A stretch of DNA of 64,000 nt from Sphingomonas sp. Ag1 (GTDB taxonomy: Bacteria; Pseudomonadota; Alphaproteobacteria; Sphingomonadales; Sphingomonadaceae). Positions 1 through 7,383 of this stretch are shown here, in pieces. Location of the stretch: NCBI RefSeq assembly GCF_000980895.1, contig NZ_LAZX01000086.1:53719-117718 (forward strand), written 5' to 3'. The position numbers and the translations under genes are program-made. Under the pieces are notes generated by a model, which was given only the letters and a program-made list of their open reading frames with translations, was not told where the DNA came from and searched no databases. The number at the start of each line of letters is the position of its first letter. Within the stretch, counting starts at the first letter, position 1.

Positions 1-31
1 TGATAGCGCTGGCGGACCGCGACCCGATCGG

Positions 32-949
32 TCAGGCCGCGCGGGTCAGGCTCAGGAACACGTCCTCCAGATCAGCTTCGCGCGTCGACACATCGACGAT
101 GCCGAATCCCGCACCCTGAACCGCCGCCAGCACCTCACCAGCGTTCACCCGGTCCTTGGAATAGGTGATCTCCAGCGTTCGCTCGCCCTTGAGCACGATC
201 TTCTCGAAACAGGGCGCGCTGGGCACCGCCGTCACGTCGCGCTCCACCGTCACCTCGACCACCTTCTCCTGCGCACGGCTCAGCAACTGGCGGGTCGGCT
301 CGTTGGCGACGACCTGGCCATGGTTGATGATCGCGATCCGATCGCACAATTCCTCGGCTTCCTCGAGGTAATGGGTCGTCAGCACCACCGTCACGCCACC
401 GGCGTTCAATTCGCGCACATAGGCCCATAATTGCTGGCGCAGCTCGATATCGACGCCAGCGGTCGGCTCGTCGAGCACCAGCACCGGCGGCGAATGGACC
501 ATGGCCTTGGCCACCATCAGCCGCCGCTTCATGCCCCCCGACAGGGTGCGGGCATAAGCCTTGGCCTTGTCCTCCAGATGCACCGCGCGCAGCAATTCCA
601 TCGATCGCCGCTCCCGCTTCGGGATGCCGTACAGCCCGGCCTGGATCTCCAGCGTCTCGAGCGGCGTGAAGAACGGATCGAACAGGATCTCCTGGTTCAC
701 GATCCCGATCGACGCCTTGGCGTTGCGCGGCTGCGCATCGATGTCGAAGCCCCAGATCGATGCCGTGCCGCTGGTCCTGTTCACCAGCCCGGCCAGAATG
801 TTGATCAGCGTCGATTTGCCCGCGCCATTTGGCCCCAGCAGGCCAAAGATCGTGCCCTGCGGCACGTCGAAACTGACCCCGTCGAGCGCGCGCTTCCCCC
901 CCTGATAGGTCTTGCAAAGATCCCGTATGGCGATGGCAGCGTCGGTCAT
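32..949 (-). CDS. ABC transporter ATP-binding protein (ABC-2/YadG type)
   Basis: A 305-residue cytoplasmic ATPase subunit of an exporter. The Walker A motif GPNGAGKST lies near residue 41, the signature LSGGMKRRL near residue 137 and the Walker B VLVLDEPTAGVD just after it, followed by the switch histidine in TTHYLEE. A C-terminal extension of about 90 residues after the ATPase core is typical of the drug/polysaccharide exporter group. I start at the ATG reading MTDAAIAIRDL because the ABC fold begins there; an in-frame upstream extension has no family match. The partner permease would be expected downstream, just off the left edge of the window. Substrate unknown. Confidence 0.93.
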   Translation of the reverse strand: MTDAAIAIRDLCKTYQGGKRALDGVSFDVPQGTIFGLLGPNGAGKSTLINILAGLVNRTSGTASIWGFDIDAQPRNAKASIGIVNQEILFDPFFTPLETLEIQAGLYGIPKRERRSMELLRAVHLEDKAKAYARTLSGGMKRRLMVAKAMVHSPPVLVLDEPTAGVDIELRQQLWAYVRELNAGGVTVVLTTHYLEEAEELCDRIAIINHGQVVANEPTRQLLSRAQEKVVEVTVERDVTAVPSAPCFEKIVLKGERTLEITYSKDRVNAGEVLAAVQGAGFGIVDVSTREADLEDVFLSLTRAA

Positions 950-1031
950 GGCGGCGATCGTTACGCCCGCCCGCACGCGAATGCTAGGCAGGTGATTGCT
1001 AGCGCGGCGCGGCCTTGCTAACGCGGGCGCC

Positions 1032-1262
1032 ATGTTGCCGCCGCCCCAGATCAGCCGAGTTTCGCACCACCGCGTCGCCTGTGACGGCGCGCATGACGGG
1101 ATCCCCGCCGCGCTGGGCCACCCGCGCGTGTGGCTGGAAATCTCGGAACTCGGCTATGTCGACTGCGGCTATTGCGATCGCCGCTTCGTGCTGATCGGCG
1201 GCCCGGCCGATGGCGTCGACCCGGCCACCCTTCCCGACCACGGCGACGGCGCCGGGCGCTAA
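1032..1262 (+). CDS. zinc-finger domain-containing protein (zf-CHCC type)
   Basis: A 76-residue protein with a C17/H30/C45/C48 arrangement (VACDG, LGHPRVWLEI, YVDCGYCDRRF), the pattern of the zf-CHCC family related to the mitochondrial complex I subunit NDUFS6. In bacteria these small proteins probably bind zinc; the cellular role is not established. It is divergent from the ABC ATPase gene, with 82 bases between the two starts. The downstream start MLPPPQIS is chosen because the residues encoded before it look like non-coding sequence. Confidence 0.8.
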   Translation: MLPPPQISRVSHHRVACDGAHDGIPAALGHPRVWLEISELGYVDCGYCDRRFVLIGGPADGVDPATLPDHGDGAGR

Positions 1263-1624
1263 GTCGCCTCCTGACGCGACAGCACGCAAACCTGCTCGAT
1301 CGCGTCACCGCCCCCTCGGGCGCCTGAACATCCCACCACCGGTACGCAGCCGCGGCACTTGCGGCTGCGTCAGATCAGCGGAACGAACAGCCCATTGGCG
1401 CCGCACCACCGGGCGTGAGCGCCGACACGCGCCTCCCGGCCATCACGCCAGCGCCTTGACGCGAGTCCTACCGGGCTGACGCCACCCCTTCCTCGATCCG
1501 GCAAGTCAGCGCAGCCGCCGAACAGCGCCGTTGCGTCACCTTGGGCCACGCGCGCCTCCAGCCATACCTCGCCAACGCAACCCCAGCTCGTCACCCCGCT
1601 GAGGATTGCTAACGCACGCCAATG
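1263..1624. other. gene-free stretch upstream of the DnaA-box array
   Basis: About 360 bases between the zinc-finger gene and the repeat array. All six frames look non-coding. It is GC-rich with no AT-rich tract, no tRNA-like fold and no convincing intrinsic terminator. Together with the array and the short leader after it, this makes about 550 bases without a gene, which is long for this window. Confidence 0.6.
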
Positions 1625-1789
1625 TTATCCACAGCCAGTCCACAGCTAATCCACACGCTGCCCACACCCTTCCCACGGCCTGTCCACAACCTGCTCACAA
1701 CTTATCCACAGCTCGCCCACAGATTGTCCGCAGCTTGTTCCGGCCGCCCCCACAGCTTTGCCCACAACTTTATCCACAGCCTTTCCGCG
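1625..1789 (+). repeat. phased 11-bp tandem array of DnaA-box-like units
   Basis: Cutting the sequence every 11 bases from 1625 gives about fifteen units of the form TTATCCACAGC. Three are perfect DnaA boxes (TTATCCACA at 1625-1633, 1702-1710 and 1770-1778). Close variants lie at 1636 (CAGTCCACA), 1647 (TAATCCACA), 1658 (CTGCCCACA), 1680 (CTGTCCACA), 1691 (CTGCTCACA), 1713 (TCGCCCACA) and 1724 (TTGTCCGCA). All units point the same way. The register slips by one base twice near 1757 and 1769, otherwise the period is exactly 11. TTATNCACA is the DnaA consensus. The array lies immediately upstream of tldD. Role inferred: DnaA binding, either at an origin or a titration/regulatory locus. Confidence 0.85.
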
Positions 1790-1816
1790 ACGCCCCCCGC
1801 GCCCTACATTCCCATC

Positions 1817-3241
1817 ATGACCGCTATCGATCCCCGCTCGTTCCTGTACCGCGACTCGCTGGATCCGGAGGCCGCGCTGTCGCTCACCGCGGGCGCTCTC
1901 TCGCGCGCCGACGACGGGGAGCTGTTCCTGCAATATCGCAAGTCGGAGGCGTTCGGCTTCGACGATGGCCGGCTCAAGACCGCCAGCTACGACACCCATT
2001 CCGGCTTCGGCCTGCGCGCCGTCTCGGGTGAGATGACGGCCTTCGCCCACGCCAGCGAACTGTCCGAGGCAGCGATCAAGCGCGCGGCGGAAACGATGCA
2101 GCTGATCGATCCCTCGACCAGCGCGAAGGCGCCGCCGCCCACCGGCACCAATCAGCGGCTCTACACCGATGGCGATCCGCTCGATCTCGTCCCCTTCGCC
2201 GACAAGGTGAACCTGTGCCAGACGATCGACGCCGCCGCCCGTGCGCGCGATCCGCGAGTCGCGCAGGTATCGGTCGGCCTGTCAGGCACGTGGAGCGTGG
2301 TGGAAATCGTCCGCCCCGACGGCTTCGTCGCTAATGACGTTCGCCCGCTCGTCCGCCTCAACGTCTCGATCGTCGTGGAGCAGAACGGCCGCCGCGAAAC
2401 CGGCACCTTCGGGATCGGCGGGCGCTATCTCTACGATTCGCTGCTCGATCCGGCGACCTGGAACCGGGCGATTGACGAGGCATTGGCGCAGGCGCTGGTG
2501 AACCTTGAATCGGTTGCGGCTCCGGCGGGCGAGTTCACCGTGCTGTTCGGCCCCGGCTGGCCCGGCATCCTCCTGCACGAGGCGATCGGCCACGGGCTTG
2601 AGGGCGATTTCAACCGCAAGGGCACCAGCGCCTTCTCGGGCCGCATCGGCGAACAGGTCGCGGCGCGCGGCGTCACCGTGGTCGACGATGGCTCGATCCG
2701 CGATCGCCGCGGCTCGCTGACGATCGACGACGAAGGCACGCCGACTCGCGAGACGATCCTGATCGAGGACGGCTTCCTGAAAGGTTACATGCAGGATCGC
2801 CTCAACGCGCGCCTGATGGGCGTGGAGGCGACCGGCAACGGCCGCCGCGAAAGCTTCGCGCACGCCCCCATGCCGCGCATGACCAACACCTTCATGAAGG
2901 GCGGCAACGACGATCCGGCCGAGCTGCTCTCCCGCGTGAAGAACGGCATCTATGCCAAGTCGTTCGGCGGCGGTCAGGTCGACATCGTCTCGGGCAAGTT
3001 CGTCTTCTCCTGCACCGAGGCTTATAAGGTGGAGAACGGCAAGATCGGCGCCCCCATCAAAGGCGCGACGCTGATCGGCGATGGCCCGACCGTGCTGACG
3101 AAGGTGCTTGGCGTCGGCAACGATTTCGCGCTCGACGAAGGGATCGGCATGTGCGGCAAGGGCGGGCAGAGCGTGCCGGCCGGCGTTGGTCAGCCGACGT
3201 TGCTGGTGGGCGGCCTGACTGTCGGCGGCACCGCCGCCTGA
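1817..3241 (+). CDS. tldD: metalloprotease TldD
   Basis: A 474-residue TldD/PmbA-family zinc metallopeptidase subunit. TldD works with TldE (PmbA) to cleave unstructured peptides. The zinc site HEAIGHGLEGD begins at residue 254, and the glycine-rich C-terminal half (GLTVGGTAA end) matches the family, as does the length. The start MTAIDPRSF is chosen because the open frame continues upstream only through the DnaA-box array, where translation gives a low-complexity P/H/T-rich sequence. No tldE is in this window. The array directly in front raises the possibility that DnaA influences its transcription. Confidence 0.95.
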   Translation: MTAIDPRSFLYRDSLDPEAALSLTAGALSRADDGELFLQYRKSEAFGFDDGRLKTASYDTHSGFGLRAVSGEMTAFAHASELSEAAIKRAAETMQLIDPSTSAKAPPPTGTNQRLYTDGDPLDLVPFADKVNLCQTIDAAARARDPRVAQVSVGLSGTWSVVEIVRPDGFVANDVRPLVRLNVSIVVEQNGRRETGTFGIGGRYLYDSLLDPATWNRAIDEALAQALVNLESVAAPAGEFTVLFGPGWPGILLHEAIGHGLEGDFNRKGTSAFSGRIGEQVAARGVTVVDDGSIRDRRGSLTIDDEGTPTRETILIEDGFLKGYMQDRLNARLMGVEATGNGRRESFAHAPMPRMTNTFMKGGNDDPAELLSRVKNGIYAKSFGGGQVDIVSGKFVFSCTEAYKVENGKIGAPIKGATLIGDGPTVLTKVLGVGNDFALDEGIGMCGKGGQSVPAGVGQPTLLVGGLTVGGTAA

Positions 3242-3296
3242 CGCGTTCGCGCACGATAACCGCCATGGCGCCCGCGCGCGATGGCGGGGGTCGGGC

Positions 3297-3623
3297 CTAG
3301 CTGTTGCTCAGCGCCACGATGTGATCGAACACCGCCGGGTGCAGCGGCTTGGTGAAGGCGCAGCCGTAGCGATATTTGTCGCGCCACGCGACCACCGCCT
3401 CCAGCCCGGCCAGCCCCGGCAGCGTCAGCCACACGGTCGTGCCCGGCCACAGCGTGAAGCTGGTCTGCGCGCGGAAACCGGTGGTGGACAGGTCGACCAC
3501 CTCGATCTCGAATCGGGTCGTGCCGCGATCACGCAGATGCGCGCGCATCTTCACCGCCTTGCGCAGCGCGCCGCGATTCTCATCGCCCTCACCCGGGCCG
3601 GGAAGTGGGATGGCGTGGTCCAT
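3297..3623 (-). CDS. PilZ domain-containing protein
   Basis: A 108-residue protein that is essentially one PilZ beta-barrel. An RxxxR-like basic stretch (RGALRKAVKMRAHLRDRG) precedes the VDLSTTGFRA motif, the pattern that binds cyclic di-GMP in this family. It lies 23 bases downstream of crtZ on the same strand, so the two may be co-transcribed. The effector target cannot be told from sequence. Confidence 0.85.
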   Translation of the reverse strand: MDHAIPLPGPGEGDENRGALRKAVKMRAHLRDRGTTRFEIEVVDLSTTGFRAQTSFTLWPGTTVWLTLPGLAGLEAVVAWRDKYRYGCAFTKPLHPAVFDHIVALSNS

Positions 3624-3646
3624 GGCGCCCTTATCCCCTGCGAAGG

Positions 3647-4168
3647 TTACTTTTCGGCAAACGTCCGATCCGCACCGGCCGGGGCACGCACCCCCGCCCG
3701 CCCGCGCCGCTTAAGCTCGGCTTTCAGATCCTCCGGCTTGGGCGCCACGAGGAAGCCGAAGCTGACCGTGCCTTCCTTGGTGTTCACCACATGGTGCAGC
3801 CGGTGCGCCTGCACGATCCGCTTCATGTAGCTGGATTTGGGCAGGTAGCGCGTGCGCACCCGCTCATGAACGATGATGTCGTGGAACCCGAAATAGATCG
3901 CGCCATAGGCAGCGATCCCCGCGCCGATCCAGGCATAGCCTTCCCACCAGCCGCCCTGCACGCCGCCATAGATCAGCACGATCGAGGGGATGGCGAAGAT
4001 CGCACCGTACAGGTCGTTCAATTCGAACCGTCCGGTGCGCGGCCGATGGTGGCTTTCGTGCAGGAACCAGCCCGGCCCATGCATCACCCAGCGGTGCATG
4101 ACATAGGCGAAAACCTCCATCCCGGCAACGGTGAGGAAGAACAGGAGAAGGCCGGACCAGATCGACAT
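3647..4168 (-). CDS. crtZ: beta-carotene hydroxylase CrtZ (fatty acid hydroxylase superfamily)
   Basis: A 173-residue integral membrane non-heme di-iron enzyme. The four histidine clusters are visible in order: HRWVMH, HESHH, HDIIVH and HRLHH, the CrtZ pattern; length also fits. CrtZ hydroxylates the beta-ionone rings of beta-carotene to give zeaxanthin. Start MSIWSGLL places the first membrane segment at the N-terminus. No other crt gene lies nearby, so it is an isolated locus here. It is divergent from lysK (51 bases between starts) and followed by the PilZ gene. Confidence 0.9.
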   Translation of the reverse strand: MSIWSGLLLFFLTVAGMEVFAYVMHRWVMHGPGWFLHESHHRPRTGRFELNDLYGAIFAIPSIVLIYGGVQGGWWEGYAWIGAGIAAYGAIYFGFHDIIVHERVRTRYLPKSSYMKRIVQAHRLHHVVNTKEGTVSFGFLVAPKPEDLKAELKRRGRAGVRAPAGADRTFAEK

Positions 4169-4219
4169 GCGTTGCCCATATAGCCATCGCGCGCCCGCGT
4201 CGCTACGTCGCACCGCGTT

Positions 4220-5809
4220 ATGACAGACGCATACGATCCCGAACGGCGCGCCGCAGCGCTCGAGTCCAAGGCCTGGCCCTATGAGGAAGCGCGAAAGCTT
4301 CTGAAGCGCTGGCCCGAAGGCAAGCCGAACGGGCAACCGATGCTGTTCGAAACCGGCTACGGCCCGTCGGGCCTGCCGCACATCGGCACGTTTCAGGAAG
4401 TGCTGCGCACCACCATGGTCCGCCGCGCCTATGAGGAAATGACCGGCCGCCCGACCCGGCTGGTGGCGTTCAGCGACGACATGGACGGCCTGCGCAAGGT
4501 GCCGGACAATGTGCCCAACAAGGAATTGCTGGAGGCGAACCTCGGCAAGCCGCTGTCGCGCGTCCCCGATCCCTTCGGCAAGTTCGACAGCTTCGCCGCG
4601 CACAACAACGCCATGCTGCGCGACTTCCTCGATCGCTTCGGCTTCGATTACGAATTCGTCTCGTCGACCGACTATTACACCTCCGGCCGCTTCGACGAGA
4701 AGCTGCGCGACGTCCTGCGCAACTATGACAAGATCATGGCCGTCATGCTGCCGACGCTGCGTGCCGAGCGGCAGGCGACCTATTCCCCCGTCCTGCCGAT
4801 CAGCCCCACGTCCGGCATCGTGCTCCAGGTCCCGGTTGAGGTGGTCGATGCCGAAGCCGGAATCATCCGCTTCGAGGATGAAGGCAAGGTCGTCGAACAG
4901 TCGATCCTCGGCGGCAAGGCGAAGCTTCAGTGGAAGCCCGACTGGGGCATGCGCTGGGCCGCGCTCGGCGTCGATTACGAGATGTACGGCAAGGATCTGA
5001 TCGATTCCGGCATCCTCGGCGGCAAGATCGCGCAGATCCTCGGCGGCCGTAAGCCGGAGGGGCTGATCTACGAGCTGTTCCTCGACGCCAAGGGGGAGAA
5101 GATCTCCAAGTCGAAGGGTAATGGCCTCTCGATCGAGGAATGGCTGACCTACGGCCCTGACGAAAGCCTCGCCTTCTACATCTATCGCGAACCCAAGAAG
5201 GCGAAGTCGCTTCACCTCGGCCTGATCCCGCGCGCGGTGGACGATTACTGGCAGTTCCGCGCCAATTATCCGGCGCAGGGCTGGAAGGAGAAGCACGGCA
5301 ACCCGGTCCACCACGTCCACACCGGCAACGTGCCGGCGGCAACGCTCCCGGTCACCTTCGGGCTGCTGCTCAACCTCGTCGGCGTGATGGGCGAAGGCGC
5401 CACCAAGGAGCAGGTCTGGGGCTATCTCGGCAATTACCTCGCCGATGCGAACGCCGCCGCGCATCCCGAACTCGATCGGATGATCGGCTATGCCCTCGCC
5501 TATCACCGCGACTTCATCGCCCCCACGCTGAAGCGCCGCGCGCCCGAGGGCGTCGAGGTGGCCGCACTCGAGCGGCTCGATGCCGATCTCGCCACGCTGG
5601 GCGAGGATGCCTCGGCCGAGGATATTCAGAACGCCGTCTATGAAATCGGCAAGACCGGCGGCTTCGCCGAGCTGCGCGATTGGTTCAAGGCGCTGTACGA
5701 AACGCTGCTCGGCTCCAGCCAAGGCCCGCGCATGGGCAGCTTCATCAAGCTCTACGGTGTCGCCAACACCCGCCGCCTGATCGCCGAGGCGCTCGCCGCG
5801 GCCAAGTGA
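4220..5809 (+). CDS. lysK: lysyl-tRNA synthetase, class I
   Basis: A 529-residue class I-type LysRS, which charges tRNA-Lys with lysine. The HIGH-like motif is PHIGT in GPSGLPHIGTFQEV near residue 55, and the KMSKS loop is KISKSKGNG near residue 296. This enzyme is unrelated to the common class II LysS and occurs in archaea and some bacteria, including many alphaproteobacteria. A very strong hairpin follows the stop codon. Cytoplasmic. Confidence 0.96.
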   Translation: MTDAYDPERRAAALESKAWPYEEARKLLKRWPEGKPNGQPMLFETGYGPSGLPHIGTFQEVLRTTMVRRAYEEMTGRPTRLVAFSDDMDGLRKVPDNVPNKELLEANLGKPLSRVPDPFGKFDSFAAHNNAMLRDFLDRFGFDYEFVSSTDYYTSGRFDEKLRDVLRNYDKIMAVMLPTLRAERQATYSPVLPISPTSGIVLQVPVEVVDAEAGIIRFEDEGKVVEQSILGGKAKLQWKPDWGMRWAALGVDYEMYGKDLIDSGILGGKIAQILGGRKPEGLIYELFLDAKGEKISKSKGNGLSIEEWLTYGPDESLAFYIYREPKKAKSLHLGLIPRAVDDYWQFRANYPAQGWKEKHGNPVHHVHTGNVPAATLPVTFGLLLNLVGVMGEGATKEQVWGYLGNYLADANAAAHPELDRMIGYALAYHRDFIAPTLKRRAPEGVEVAALERLDADLATLGEDASAEDIQNAVYEIGKTGGFAELRDWFKALYETLLGSSQGPRMGSFIKLYGVANTRRLIAEALAAAK

Positions 5810-5817
5810 TACCGGCA

Positions 5818-5858
5818 GCCGGCGCCAATCTCCCACATAGCGGGAGGTTGGCGCCGGC
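5818..5858. other. 17-bp perfect hairpin between lysK and the SRAP gene
   Basis: The left arm GCCGGCGCCAATCTCCC (5818-5834) pairs along its full length (one G-T wobble) with GGGAGGTTGGCGCCGGC (5842-5858), leaving a 7-base loop. It begins 8 bases after the lysK stop and ends 26 bases before the next start. There is no T-run after it on either strand, so it is not a classical intrinsic terminator. It could protect the lysK 3' end or reduce read-through into the next gene. Confidence 0.7.
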
Positions 5859-5884
5859 GGCGCCGATCCGCTACCCTCACGACC

Positions 5885-6475
5885 ATGTGCAACGAGGCCG
5901 CCCGCCGCATCGCCATCGGCGAATTGCGCAACGACTGGGGCGAGACGCGAATCCCGCTCGTCTTCCCCGAAGGTGTGCCCAACATGGCGCCGCTCGACAG
6001 CTTCCGCATCACCGATCCGACGATCATCATCCGCGGCGTCAACGGCCGCGCGGACGAGGCGGAATGCGTCACCCGCCGCTGGAGCTGGCCCGGCACCGGC
6101 GGTCGCCCGGTGTACAATTTCCGCTCCGACGGCCGCGATCTGCGCTCCGGCCGCTGCCTGATCCCGGTCGACAGCTTCTTCGAATTCACCAAGCCCGCCG
6201 ATCCCAAGGCGAAGCGCAAGGACAAATGGGCCTTTCGCCTCGCGGGCCACGACTGGTTCTGCATCGCCGGCCTGTGCCGCAAGGACGCAAGCGTCGGTGA
6301 GGCCTTCACCATGCTCACCTGCGAGCCCGGCCCCGACGTCGCCCCGTATCATTCGCGCCAGGTCGTGGTGCTCGGCCGCGACGCCTGGGCGGCATGGCTC
6401 GACCCTTCCGTCCCCTCCGCCGATCTGTGCCGGCCACTCCCCGCCGGCAGCCTCACCGTAACGCCCGCGCGATAA
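5885..6475 (+). CDS. SOS response-associated peptidase family protein (SRAP/HMCES-like)
   Basis: A 196-residue protein of the SRAP family, whose members form a thiazolidine crosslink with abasic sites in single-stranded DNA through Cys2. The catalytic set is all present: Cys2 (MCN), N78 and R80 in YNFRSDGRDLRSGRC, E100 in SFFEF, and H157 in PYHSRQ. The sequence diverges from YedK/HMCES (MCN in place of MCGR, FFEF in place of FYEW), so it is a subfamily. It sits downstream of lysK and is convergent with the DMT transporter (6 bases apart). I see no LexA box upstream. Confidence 0.85.
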   Translation: MCNEAARRIAIGELRNDWGETRIPLVFPEGVPNMAPLDSFRITDPTIIIRGVNGRADEAECVTRRWSWPGTGGRPVYNFRSDGRDLRSGRCLIPVDSFFEFTKPADPKAKRKDKWAFRLAGHDWFCIAGLCRKDASVGEAFTMLTCEPGPDVAPYHSRQVVVLGRDAWAAWLDPSVPSADLCRPLPAGSLTVTPAR

Positions 6476-6481
6476 TTCGCG

Positions 6482-7315
6482 TTACGTCGCCAGGATCGTC
6501 GCCGCCCCGGCCAGGATCATGCCTACCGCCACCCCGCGCTGCCACGACACCCGCTCGCCCAGCGCGAAGATCGCGATTCCCATTGCCGTCACCATCCCCG
6601 TCTCACGCAGCGCGGCGAGCGGCGCGGTCGGCCCCAGCGCAAAGGCGGTCAGCGCCAGCCCATAAGTGACGATCGACAGCGCCCCGGCGATCGCCCCCGG
6701 CCGCCACTGGCTACTGGCCGAGCGGAACACCCGGCCCCGCGTCGCCACCCCGAACATCACCGGCGTCACCGCGCCCATCATCACGAACAGCCAGGCGATA
6801 TAGCCCATCGTGGTCGGCGCCGCGCGCACGCCCCAGGCATCGATCACCGTATAGGTCGCGATCATCGCGCCCGTGAGCAGCGACCAGCCAAGCGACGTGC
6901 GATCCAGATGCCGCCCGATCACCAGCAGGAACATCGCCCCCGCGATCAGCGCAATGCCAATCAGGTCCCCCGCACTCGCCGGCTCCCCCAGCAGGCCGAT
7001 CGTCACGATCGCGGTCAGCACCGGCGCCGTCCCGCGCAGCACCGGATAAGCGGTGGAAAAGTCGGTTCGCTCATAGGCGCGGATCAGCGCATACAGGTAC
7101 ACGCCGTGCACCAGCGCACTCGCCGCCAGCCAGCCCCAGGCGCCATCGGGCGGCGTCACGAACGGCAGCACCGGCAGCATGATGATTGCGCCCGACCCGT
7201 CGGTCAGCGCCCGCGCCGCCGCCTTGTCGCGCCCACCCTTCACGATCCCGTTGACCAGCGCATGGATCGATCCCGAGGCGATCATCATCAGCGAGGCGAG
7301 CAGCATCGGCGACAT
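6482..7315 (-). CDS. DMT/EamA family transporter
   Basis: A 277-residue inner-membrane protein with about ten hydrophobic helices forming two EamA repeats; the second repeat starts near residue 140. The family exports or imports small metabolites. Substrate not predictable. It follows the DNA ligase gene on the same strand by 68 bases. Length is slightly short for the family (usually 280-300) but all helices appear present. Confidence 0.88.
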   Translation of the reverse strand: MSPMLLASLMMIASGSIHALVNGIVKGGRDKAAARALTDGSGAIIMLPVLPFVTPPDGAWGWLAASALVHGVYLYALIRAYERTDFSTAYPVLRGTAPVLTAIVTIGLLGEPASAGDLIGIALIAGAMFLLVIGRHLDRTSLGWSLLTGAMIATYTVIDAWGVRAAPTTMGYIAWLFVMMGAVTPVMFGVATRGRVFRSASSQWRPGAIAGALSIVTYGLALTAFALGPTAPLAALRETGMVTAMGIAIFALGERVSWQRGVAVGMILAGAATILAT

Positions 7316-7383
7316 CGGGCCACATTCTCCGCCGCGCTTATCTCATCCCCCGCCCCGCGCGCTGCTGCGTGTCGGTCAGCCGC

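Noticed and set aside
1370..1594. Small minus-strand ORF in the region upstream of the array
   Set aside because: 74 codons, no ribosome binding site of note, Arg/Gly-rich sequence without family features.
1625..1789. CRISPR array
   Set aside because: Unit is only 11 bp with no spacer of unique sequence, and no cas genes are present.
1622..1816. Open reading frame extending TldD upstream by 65 codons
   Set aside because: It reads through the DnaA-box array and gives a low-complexity P/H/T/L sequence unlike TldD. The array explains the open frame.
3260..3287. CCGCCAT/ATGGCGG stem-loop between tldD and the PilZ gene
   Set aside because: Only 7 bp with a 14-base loop and no T-run; too weak to call a terminator.
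3647..6352. Long minus-strand open frame (901 codons) antisense to lysK and the SRAP gene
   Set aside because: Only its last 173 codons (crtZ) match a family. The rest is a GC-rich shadow of lysK and the SRAP gene.
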